Shown: piece by piece, positions 16,091 through 21,994 of the stretch
Position numbering within the stretch: position 1 is the first letter of the stretch
Layout: each line of letters begins with the position of its first letter
Source: a virus
Virus record (IMG/VR): IMGVR_UViG_3300012920_000051
Location: 1-54,804 of that record
DNA length: 54,804 nt
Direction: 5' to 3' (one strand)
Position numbers and translations under genes: made by a program
The notes under the pieces: generated by a model
What the model saw: only the letters and a program-made list of their open reading frames with translations
Database searches by the model: none
What the model was told of the DNA's origin: nothing

Positions 16091-16196
16091 GTGACTTTTC
16101 TAAAACTTTTTTATTGCGCTCGTCTTCTGTGTGTAATACTATTGACACGATGTTGTGATAACATCGCTACACTTGAAACCGTGTCTCTTGTGACAC
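16091..16196 (+). promoter_or_regulatory. Promoter and double-hairpin leader of the 16231 gene
   Basis: GTGACTTTTCTAAAACTTTT matches the upstream half of the AAAACTA motif and is shared with 18475. A weak -35 (TATTGC, 16112) lies 15-16 bases before TAATAC (16133-16138). The leader then has CGATGTT-GTGAT-AACATCG (16148-16166) and GTGTC-N6-GACAC (16181-16196). Confidence 0.5.
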
Positions 16197-16230
16197 ACAT
16201 ACACCGCGCTTATGCGCCCAGGGTAACGCT

Positions 16231-17151
16231 ATGAACGCTTATACTTTCCCTCGTCACTTTGCTGATCCATCACGCGATGAAATCAATGTTCTCTTGACTG
16301 ATGATCATCTACGCGCTGATCTTGATGATAACGCTCGTCTTCGCATGTTGTCTAATGACTTGTCACCGTTCTTTGTTGATAACATCTCTGATCTTTATGA
16401 TGATGTGCCAACCTTTCACACCGGTAACGATACATATACTCCTGATTTCTCTAATCTGCTTAAATATATTGACATGCTTGATGCTGTGATCACTGATTAT
16501 TTCTTTGATGATCCTATGTTGATTGATCTCGCTATTCGTGAATGTAATTACGCATTACCACGACGATCAACAAACTTGATTCATTCTCGCTCTGATCTTT
16601 CGCGCGTCTATGCTCGTCTGTATGCTCACTATGTCACCTTCTCAAATTCAACGATTACTCATGATCGTGTGTTTAAACAAATCAATCACATGATCGAATA
16701 CGCGCGCGACCATATGCCGAACGCTCACTTCATTATCACCGATGATTGCATGCAATCGCTTCAACTTCCATCCTTGATGCATTTGATTAACTATTGCGCT
16801 CTCACACCTTCGCGTATCATCTCGCATCACTTGATCCCGCGATCTGTTAACACTGAATCATTTCTTGATATCGTGCTCTACTGCAACTCACATTTTGATA
16901 TGCCTCGATACCTCTATACACGCTATAATGATCTATATGAACAATCACATCATATTGACTTTGATGATCTCCGCTCAATTAATGTTTATATGACTGCATA
17001 TACTACGCTATCACCGCTTTCTATGCGATACCCTGCCAACAATCATCACGCTCACAATAATGTTGATCTTAACACCGATCATACACACCAATACTACAAC
17101 ACCCTACCTATGCTTGATTCCGCTCCTAATGTCTGTAAATTCACGCGCTGA
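16231..17151 (+). CDS. Unknown protein encoded in AG-free DNA
   Basis: This is a 306-aa protein with no recognisable family. The coding strand contains no AG and only one GG in 921 bp, so the protein has a single Gly, no Trp and only three Lys, and is rich in Asp, His, Asn, Tyr, Leu and Ser. Despite this constraint the frame is long and open, which argues for selection on the protein. It looks soluble and mainly helical. The only purine-rich site before the ATG is CAGGG at 16219-16223. GATC is frequent within the gene. The 18574 gene shares the same composition and leader design, so the two probably belong to one functional module. Confidence 0.7.
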   Translation: MNAYTFPRHFADPSRDEINVLLTDDHLRADLDDNARLRMLSNDLSPFFVDNISDLYDDVPTFHTGNDTYTPDFSNLLKYIDMLDAVITDYFFDDPMLIDLAIRECNYALPRRSTNLIHSRSDLSRVYARLYAHYVTFSNSTITHDRVFKQINHMIEYARDHMPNAHFIITDDCMQSLQLPSLMHLINYCALTPSRIISHHLIPRSVNTESFLDIVLYCNSHFDMPRYLYTRYNDLYEQSHHIDFDDLRSINVYMTAYTTLSPLSMRYPANNHHAHNNVDLNTDHTHQYYNTLPMLDSAPNVCKFTR

Positions 17152-17344
17152 TACTCTCCAGCCGGGTAACGATACGCACTAAAACACTCTCTAACCACGT
17201 TTAACACTCTAACCTATGTGTTGATACACGTCGCGACCGAAACGCACTACACGCGCTAATCTCGCGACGATTTGAACACTCCCCATCTGACCACTTGACC
17301 GCGATTGAACCCACCCGACCCCCAACCGCGCTAAAGCACCCTCT

Positions 17345-18040
17345 CCCCTGAGGATTGCAAGCCAAGCCTCTCCTATGAGGGGCTTAAGTCAAGCGACTAA
17401 TTAAAGATATCAAGGTAGTAGAACAAAGAGGAAGGCGATTGATTAGCGAAGCGATTGCTTTGACCGGTGGGCGTGTGCCGTAAGCGAAGAAAAAATTTTT
17501 ACGAGCGTTAGCTGTATCTCGATTTCGACCGAGATAGATCGCGATTCAAATCTGGATGCCTCGATCATGATCGCGAGGTGTGCTCGGAAGAACCACAAGA
17601 GGTACCTTGATGACCGACAAGTGAAACGAGAAAGACGCTACGGTTGCATCCTGATGTTTCCTAGCACTATCGAGCAAGAACCAAAAGCGACGCGCTAAAC
17701 TCGCCAAAGTGACTCGCGAACCCCGAACAAGTGAAGCGCTTTCGCCTCGCGAACAAGAATCGAGAGCGCCTCTATGAGCGCCCTAGCTAAAAAATGTAGC
17801 GACACAAGCCAAGCCAAAACTTTACTACGGCAAGGCCACATAGCGACAAAATAAGTGGCCCGAGGTGATCAGCGACAATAGTACCTGGGTGGTACTCTTT
17901 GTTGACGTTTCCTAGGATAACCTTAGCGAAAGTTGCGCTTAAGGTGAGGTAACATCGGCTAGGCCGAAAGGCGAGACTCGGGACGAGCGAAAGTTGCGAA
18001 CGCAATCTTTCGTATAAATCGCGATTTTTCGCGATTTTTG
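17345..18040 (+). ncRNA. Candidate large structured RNA 2 with terminator
   Basis: This is a roughly 650-700-nt stretch without a gene and with many clear helices: AAGCCTCTC/GAGGGGCTT (17364-17385), TATCTCG/CGAGATA (17515-17536), a long-range GGATGC/GCATCC helix (17554-17559 with 17646-17651) enclosing CTCG/CGAG, GGCCAC/GTGGCC (17834-17860), CGACAA-AGTACC/GGTACT-TTGTTG (17873-17904), ACCTTAGCG/CGC-TAAGGT (17920-17945), a GCC-GAAA-GGC tetraloop hairpin (17963-17972), CTCG-GGA-CGAG (17977-17987) and an 11-bp stem (17988-18012). It ends with an intrinsic terminator at 18016-18039. AG is common here, in sharp contrast to both flanks. Large phage RNAs such as GOLLD or ROOL are possible relatives, but I cannot assign the family. 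Confidence 0.55.
18016..18039 (+). terminator. Intrinsic terminator of structured RNA 2
   Basis: AAATCGCGA-TTTT-TCGCGATTT is a perfect 9-bp stem followed by more T residues. It fixes the probable 3' end of the structured RNA. Confidence 0.75.
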
Positions 18041-18054
18041 CTGTTCGCCCTGAC

Positions 18055-18079
18055 CGAACGATCACCCCCTCATCGTTCG
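18055..18079 (+). promoter_or_regulatory. CGAACGAT/ATCGTTCG inverted repeat
   Basis: A perfect 8-bp inverted repeat with a 9-base spacer. The same arms recur at 18178-18200 (ATCGTTC/GAACGAT, spacer 9) and 19821-19839 (CGTTCG/CGAACG, spacer 7). It is a likely protein-binding operator. Confidence 0.6.
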
Positions 18080-18149
18080 ATCAAACCGAATTGTCAAATA
18101 ATCGAAATAATGCTTGACATGCGTTCCGGACGTGTAACGCTATGCAACC

Positions 18150-18222
18150 TTGTACAACCTTCCCCGCCTCTCTAAATATCGTTCTGTTTAACCGAACGAT
18201 TAACCTTGTACAACCTTGTACA
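18150..18222 (+). repeat. TTGTACA repeats, cluster 1
   Basis: TTGTACAA at 18150-18157, then TTGTACAACCTTGTACA at 18206-18222 with a 10-bp period (one helical turn). The second CGAACGAT-type inverted repeat lies between them. A matching cluster is at 19780-19889. This is iteron- or operator-like. Confidence 0.65.
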
Positions 18223-18237
18223 CCGTTTTGTCCGCCT

Positions 18238-18306
18238 CGTGAAATTTCGCGTATCGTCTCCATGAAATTTCGTGTGTCGTCTCCATGAAATTTCGTGTGT
18301 CGTCTC
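18238..18306 (+). repeat. 23-bp tandem repeat, three copies
   Basis: The unit CATGAAATTTCGTGTGTCGTC plus TC is present twice exactly and once diverged (first copy CGTGAAATTTCGCGTATCG...). Each unit contains the palindrome GAAATTTC. Confidence 0.8.
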
Positions 18307-18474
18307 CACTCGATTCCACGCGCGCGACATCATCACGCTCTGATCATTCACGGGCTCGTATCGTTACGCTCTTGTGTCGATTCTACGCGCCACCTGTAAA
18401 TTTTTTTCAAACTGAATTATGTAACGATTACGAACACTTACGCTGCGTCATTACACATTCAACGTCACTTTTCT

Positions 18475-18538
18475 AAAACTTTTCTTGACCTCCTCGATCA
18501 ATCTGCTATTGTGCCTCATGTGATCGCTGTTGATCACA
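18475..18538 (+). promoter_or_regulatory. Promoter and hairpin leader of the 18574 gene
   Basis: CACTTTTCTAAAACTTTT, shared with 16091, precedes TTGACC (18485-18490), a 16-base spacer and TATTGT (18507-18512). The leader has TGTGATC-GCTGTT-GATCACA (18519-18538). Confidence 0.6.
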
Positions 18539-18573
18539 CACCAAACCATTTGACTCCACAGGGAGACAACGAT

Positions 18574-19275
18574 ATGACATTCACTCTGAATGATCTTACT
18601 ACCCTCGCAACCGCTAAACGCAACCGCGCCACCTCAATCGCTCCTGACGCTCACACCATCGACGTCACCACGCTACGCTCCGATGCTCCTCTGATCACTG
18701 ATCACCCGCTCGCTACGTTCATCAATGACCTGTCAAACGCTCGTACTGTGCTCGCTAACTGCACGTCATACGATGACCGCATGATTGTCTCTGATCACGC
18801 CTCAATGTACCTCGACAACGACCGTAAATGCTTTGTGCTGTGCCTCGATGCTCACGACGCTAAACGCGCTCCTCGTACCTCTGGACATAACGTTGTGACT
18901 CTCACCGCCGACCGCGCTACGCTCAAACGCTCTGACATGCGCCACGCCGTTAACGCCTTCGTTTCGATCGCTCACGTGTCGATCATGCTTGACCGCTTTG
19001 CATCCTACCTCACGCATCCTGTGACTGCTATCGCCTTCACACGTTCACGCGCTCATGATCTCACCTCTAACGTGATCCGATATGATCACACTCACTACTC
19101 ACCTGTAACTCTCGCTCACGCGACCGCTTGCGCTGTCGTGATCCTCTCTGATCACAACCACGACACATACGCGCCCGCCTTCAACGCATGCCTTGATATG
19201 CTGAACGCATCTGATCACGCGCTCACCATCACCTGTGACGCTTACCCTGACTCTGTGCGCGCTCCTCTCGCTTGA
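18574..19275 (+). CDS. Unknown protein encoded in AG-free DNA
   Basis: This is a 233-aa protein. ATG 18574 follows CAGGGAG, the only AG-containing stretch in the neighbourhood. The coding strand has no AG and one GG, so the protein has one Gly and no Glu, Gln or Trp, and is very rich in Ala, Thr, Asp, His and Ser. The sequence otherwise looks like a folded alpha/beta protein (for example HAVNAFVSIAHVSIML and ACAVVILSDHNHD). TGATCAC recurs many times. I recognise no family. Leader hairpin, promoter layout and composition match the 16231 gene, and a perfect terminator follows at 19353. Confidence 0.7.
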   Translation: MTFTLNDLTTLATAKRNRATSIAPDAHTIDVTTLRSDAPLITDHPLATFINDLSNARTVLANCTSYDDRMIVSDHASMYLDNDRKCFVLCLDAHDAKRAPRTSGHNVVTLTADRATLKRSDMRHAVNAFVSIAHVSIMLDRFASYLTHPVTAIAFTRSRAHDLTSNVIRYDHTHYSPVTLAHATACAVVILSDHNHDTYAPAFNACLDMLNASDHALTITCDAYPDSVRAPLA

Positions 19276-19352
19276 CGCGCTGACTTGACCTGACATGTGA
19301 TTGCGTGACTTGACTCCACATCATCGACCGCGATCACCACGCTCTACGCCTT

Positions 19353-19387
19353 GAAACGCGACGCTCAAAACGTCGCGTTTCTTGTTT
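19353..19387 (+). terminator. Terminator after the 18574 gene
   Basis: GAAACGCGACG-CTCAAAA-CGTCGCGTTTC is a perfect 11-bp stem followed by TTGTTTG. It keeps the AG-free rule, which shows that intrinsic termination is possible under the constraint. Confidence 0.8.
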
Positions 19388-19398
19388 GTGTGCTCTCC

Positions 19399-19424
19399 AG
19401 GAAGACACCGATATGATGCTGTGA
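19399..19424 (+). other. Orphan translation-start-like sequence with three-codon frame
   Basis: CAGGAAGACACCGATATG closely resembles the start region of the 18574 gene (CAGGGAGACAACGATATG). Here the ATG is followed by ATG, CTG and TGA, giving a three-codon frame. It may be the remains of a third gene or a deliberate minimal ORF. Confidence 0.4.
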
Positions 19425-19732
19425 TCTCTGCGCAGCCGGGTATCGTTACGCGCTTGATCCTTTGTTTTGAATCCTCCCCCTACCTCCTATGCTCTTTGTG
19501 TGTGTCTCACCTCTTCGCCTCGTGTCTTGTGATGATGTGTCGTGTGCCTCACGCGCGCTCTAATGCCTCTCTATGCTCGCTTGCGCTCTCTACCTATACC
19601 TACCCCTATGTTGACTTGCTTACGTTCCTCTGTGTGCAATCTCGCGCGTCTTGTGTTTCCACGTTGCGCGCGTGTGTGCTATCCGCCGTGTCTCGTCTCA
19701 CCTTGCTTGACCTCTCGCGTTGGTATCGTTGC

Positions 19733-19772
19733 GCGTGAAATCTCCACGCGCGACCGCGTGAAATCTCCACGC
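19733..19772 (+). repeat. GCGTGAAATCTCCACGC repeat, two copies, 23-bp period
   Basis: Two identical 17-bp units start at 19733 and 19756. Each is an inverted repeat (GCGTG/CACGC). The 23-bp period equals that of the tandem repeat at 18238. Confidence 0.7.
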
Positions 19773-19779
19773 CTCAACC

Positions 19780-19889
19780 TTGTACAACCTTGTACACGCG
19801 CGACCGCCCGACCGCGCGACCGTTCGCTCAAACCGAACGATGAAAAAACCGAAAAAAAATCAAAAAAAACCTGTACAACCTTTGTACAA
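19780..19889 (+). repeat. TTGTACA repeats, cluster 2
   Basis: TTGTACAACCTTGTACA at 19780-19796 and CTGTACAA/TTGTACAA at 19871-19889 (spacing 11) flank the inverted repeat CGTTCG/CGAACG (19821-19839). The element order mirrors cluster 1 at 18150. Confidence 0.65.
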
Positions 19890-20014
19890 CGATACTGTGA
19901 ACGCGCGTTCACACTCGCGAATTCCTGAAAATTTCTGAAAAAAACCCGAAATCACGAACCGCGGAGCCCTGACCGCCTTTACGACGGAGTGAATTTCCCT
20001 AGACTCGGACAAAA

Positions 20015-20045
20015 AGTTTCCGAAAACTACCGTTGAATCCGTATA
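20015..20045 (+). promoter_or_regulatory. Phage-specific motif AAAACTA-N10-CGTA
   Basis: AGTTTCCGAAAACTA, ten bases ending TTGAATC, CGTATAA. It lies just downstream of the AG-free module and about 90 bp before the 20138 gene. Confidence 0.6.
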
Positions 20046-20062
20046 AGAGACAGAAATAACTC

Positions 20063-20091
20063 TTGATAAATGGCGATTTGTTTGGTATTTT
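20063..20091 (+). promoter_or_regulatory. Sigma70-like promoter TTGATA-N17-TATTTT
   Basis: TTGATA (20063-20068), 17 bases, TATTTT (20086-20091). It lies between the AAAACTA motif and the 20138 gene. Confidence 0.5.
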
Positions 20092-20137
20092 ACATATACA
20101 CAAAGATCGCAAATAACTGCAAGACATGGAGCAATAC

Positions 20138-20452
20138 ATGACAAGACTATTCCTGTTAAAAACCAAAGGCAAAGACCACACGGGCAAGCTGTGGGGCCAC
20201 TCTAAGATGCACCTTATTACTTTCGCGACTGATCTTTTACGAGAGGGTCACATATTAGAGGCTACGATCTACGAGGCGATCTTTGAGCATGACTCGTCGT
20301 TGCGTCAACTGTTGGTGTCTGTGTTGAACGGCGAATCAAAACCCACACACAACCAAGTGTGGCGTTCTACGGCCTCTGATCACGAGGCGCAGCTACAAGA
20401 CGTACAAGACATTCAATCCGTACAAGACATTCAATCCGTGGAGCCATCATGA
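20138..20452 (+). CDS. Unknown protein with duplicated C-terminal repeat
   Basis: This 104-aa protein starts at ATG 20138, six bases after GGAG; ATG 20126 contains that site. The C-terminus ends in two VQDIQS repeats encoded by an exact 18-bp tandem duplication (20402-20437), suggesting recent slippage. The rest is helical. It overlaps the RusA-like gene by 4 nt (ATGA), so it may act with it in recombination, but no domain is recognised. Confidence 0.65.
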   Translation: MTRLFLLKTKGKDHTGKLWGHSKMHLITFATDLLREGHILEATIYEAIFEHDSSLRQLLVSVLNGESKPTHNQVWRSTASDHEAQLQDVQDIQSVQDIQSVEPS

Positions 20453-20961
20453 GTGACCTTGATCTTCGATTCTTTGCGTTGGGCGCACCGCGAGGCAAAC
20501 AACGCCCTAGAATGGCGCGTCGTGGGCGCAAGACCATCACATATACGCCTCAAGAAACCCTCGAATATGAGCGTAGAATTCGGGAGGCTTTTCTGTTGGC
20601 TTCTTTACACGATCAACTGCCCTTACGGGGGCCACTGTGGGTAGATGTGATCGCGATCTTCCCGCGGACTAAGGCGCTCTCCTTTCGATATAAGAACGGC
20701 ACATACAAGCACAGCACCTCGCGGATATTGCACGCTGTGAAGCCGGACGAAGACAACATACGGAAGTGCGTCCTAGATGGGATTAATGATTACATCGAGG
20801 GTGGTGATTCTCGCGTTGTGGGCGGTACAACCTTGAAGGTGTATGCGTCAATCGACGAGGAGTGTGGCACGCTTGTTAGAGTCCGCAATGCCGAGAGCCT
20901 TGAGGCGCTTGGCGCGCTCTACGATTTCGGCTGGGGTGCGGGCTCCATTGATGCGCCCTAA
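20449..20961 (+). CDS. rusA: RusA-like Holliday junction resolvase
   Basis: This 170-aa protein matches the RusA family, Mg-dependent endonucleases that cut four-way DNA junctions. The catalytic core is visible as KPDEDNIRKCVLDGIND (98-114) followed by GGDSRVV (118-124) and a Lys at 130; the Asp residues are the metal ligands. The N-terminal region APRGKQRPRMARRG is the usual basic entry of the family. Its role would be to resolve replication or recombination intermediates before packaging. Its last 114 nt overlap a convergent minus-strand gene. Confidence 0.87.
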   Translation: MSDLDLRFFALGAPRGKQRPRMARRGRKTITYTPQETLEYERRIREAFLLASLHDQLPLRGPLWVDVIAIFPRTKALSFRYKNGTYKHSTSRILHAVKPDEDNIRKCVLDGINDYIEGGDSRVVGGTTLKVYASIDEECGTLVRVRNAESLEALGALYDFGWGAGSIDAP

Positions 20962-21261
20962 TTCGCGGGTCATTCTACGCGAGCTATTGTTCATGTGATT
21001 TAGTTGCTTTAAGACCTTCTCTCGTAGAGCCTGTGCCTCGCGTTCACGCTCTAGGACTTCTTGGCGTTCACGATCATTATCTAAAACTAGATGATCACCA
21101 TGATCGTCGGGCATGGACATCATTGGATTATCCATAATAGCCCCATCTTCGCTGTGATGAACCATCCCCTCATTTGTATAAGAGATGGCTTCTGTCTTTG
21201 CGCCCATGAGGGCGAGATATGTGACCGCGCCGAGCGCGATAACCACTAAGAGATATCTCAC
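20848..21261 (-). CDS. Membrane-anchored coiled-coil protein, spanin-like
   Basis: This 137-aa protein is on the minus strand. Residues 2-20 are a hydrophobic anchor, then comes a Met/Asp/His-rich linker and a long charged coiled coil (residues about 60-115). This inner-membrane anchor plus periplasmic coiled coil is the layout of i-spanins (Rz). It overlaps the upstream minus-strand gene by 4 nt and the convergent RusA gene by 114 nt. With the 21258 gene it likely forms the lysis accessory set for the endolysin at 1553. Confidence 0.5.
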   Translation of the reverse strand: MRYLLVVIALGAVTYLALMGAKTEAISYTNEGMVHHSEDGAIMDNPMMSMPDDHGDHLVLDNDRERQEVLEREREAQALREKVLKQLNHMNNSSRRMTRELGRINGARTPAEIVERAKRLKALGIADSNKRATLLVD

Positions 21262-21575
21262 TTTACGCCTCCTGAGAGCAACCGCGTATTAAGGACTCTA
21301 ATATCTGCGCGGGTATCTTCGATACGCTTGTCGATCCGCTCTAGTGTTTTAGAGATGGACGCGAGGGTAGCGGCGTTGGCCGTAGTGGTCTTATTTAGAG
21401 ACTTGATCTCAGCGGCTGCGGAATCGAGGCTGTTTTCTGCGGCCTCTAAGCGTGCCTTAAGTACTGCGAGATCATTACTAAGAGAATTGATCCAAATTAG
21501 GGCTGGGACAAAACATGCGGCGCATGCTTTCCAAATGAGATCAGCCTTTGTACTTGGAGAGAGGGTTGTGGACAT
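21258..21575 (-). CDS. Small membrane/coiled-coil protein, holin- or spanin-like
   Basis: This 105-aa minus-strand protein has a strong GGAGG site before its ATG. A single hydrophobic segment (about residues 14-30, around ACAACFVPALIWI) is followed by a heptad-rich coiled coil. One-helix proteins of this type are found among phage lysis genes. A possible minus-strand promoter (TTGCTT-N16-TATGGT) lies near 21635-21665. The function is inferred from architecture and company only. Confidence 0.5.
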   Translation of the reverse strand: MSTTLSPSTKADLIWKACAACFVPALIWINSLSNDLAVLKARLEAAENSLDSAAAEIKSLNKTTTANAATLASISKTLERIDKRIEDTRADIRVLNTRLLSGGVK

Positions 21576-21673
21576 ACGAGCCTCCGAAGGCGCATCGGAC
21601 AGATGCAGATATACTTTAGGGATAGATAAAAATTACCATATTGATGTATCTCTTAAAAGCAATCAATAATCAT

Positions 21674-21736
21674 TTGCTAAGCCAATCGGGATCATGTATG
21701 ATATTTACGTCATGTGATGTGTTTATCATACATCAC
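21674..21736 (+). promoter_or_regulatory. Sigma70-type promoter with leader hairpin
   Basis: TTGCTA (21674-21679), 17 bases, TATGAT (21697-21702). The leader has GTGATGT-N9-ACATCAC (21714-21736). It drives the ribbon-helix-helix regulator. Confidence 0.68.
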
Positions 21737-21769
21737 TTCATTCAATCGAAACCAAATCAAGGAGCAACG

Positions 21770-21994
21770 ATGGCTAAAGAAGAGAGTCGCTCTACGTCTT
21801 GTAAGAAGACGATCTACTTCCCGAGCGCGATGCTTGATGAGATCCAACAAGAATGCACGCGCCTTGAGCGCAGCTTCTCTTGGGTCATGCAACGCGCGTG
21901 GCGCATCGCGAGAGAGACTGTACAAGAGATGCCGGGTGTTGAATTAGCAGAGACAACCGACCAACGGGAGGCTGAAGATGCTCACATTGGGTAA
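21770..21994 (+). CDS. Ribbon-helix-helix DNA-binding protein
   Basis: This is a 74-aa protein with AAGGAG before ATG 21770. Residues 13-50 fit a ribbon-helix-helix fold: a short strand KKTIYFP, helix MLDEIQQECTRLE and helix SFSWVMQRAWRIARE. Such proteins bind operators as dimers. The pattern, with SxSWxxQRAW in helix two, recalls RHH proteins known mainly from myxobacteria and their elements; this is from memory only. It is a candidate to bind the inverted repeats found at several leaders here, including its own. Confidence 0.7.
   Translation: MAKEESRSTSCKKTIYFPSAMLDEIQQECTRLERSFSWVMQRAWRIARETVQEMPGVELAETTDQREAEDAHIG

Larger units (their letters stand above)
16071..17334 (+). other. AG/GG-depleted domain A
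   Basis: On the + strand the dinucleotide AG occurs only twice (16220 and 17160) and GG only within three short elements (16221-16223, 16423, 17164-17166). Chance would give about 80 AG in this length. The depletion covers the leader, the whole 16231 gene and the 3' flank, so it is not a codon effect. Confidence 0.9.
17994..19962 (+). other. AG/GG-depleted domain B
   Basis: In about 1.97 kb AG occurs only at 18560, 18564, 19399, 19403 and 19434. Four of these are inside Shine-Dalgarno-like sequences and the fifth is inside a CAGCCGGG element. GG occurs at only a few places, nearly all beside a TAACG/CGTTA element. The domain includes non-coding operators, the 18574 gene, its terminator and a further 550-bp non-coding tail. 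Confidence 0.9.
19388..20014 (+). other. Non-coding tail of the AG-free module
   Basis: I find no convincing gene. Frames at 19382-19738 and 19542-19928 have low-complexity Cys/Leu/Ser sequences and no ribosome site. The stretch holds the orphan start at 19399, the CAGCCGGGTATCGTTACGC element at 19433, two 23-bp-spaced GCGTGAAATCTCCACGC repeats, the second TTGTACA cluster and an A-rich segment at 19842-19870. Confidence 0.5.

Noticed and set aside
16231-17151. Simple avoidance of internal Shine-Dalgarno sequences as the cause of AG loss
   Set aside because: It would not require loss of every AG, and the same loss is seen in non-coding DNA and after terminators.
17541-17560. tRNA-like T-loop (GATTCAAATC)
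   Set aside because: The flanking bases do not form a T-stem and no acceptor or anticodon arms can be drawn.
17345-18040. Firm assignment to GOLLD or ROOL RNA
   Set aside because: Only size and phage context match; no family-specific element can be verified without a covariance-model search.
18238-18306. CRISPR-like array
   Set aside because: The 23-bp units are directly adjacent with no unique spacers and no cas genes are present.
19382-19928. Two overlapping frames of 118 and 128 aa
   Set aside because: Products are Cys/Leu/Ser/Arg-rich without domain-like pattern, starts lack ribosome sites, and they cross operator repeats; long frames are favoured here by the loss of AG, which removes TAG stops.
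16071-19962. Restriction avoidance or Cas9 NGG/NAG PAM avoidance as the cause of AG/GG loss
   Set aside because: Those act on double-stranded DNA, but the complement (CT, CC) is abundant on the same strand, so sites would persist on the other strand.
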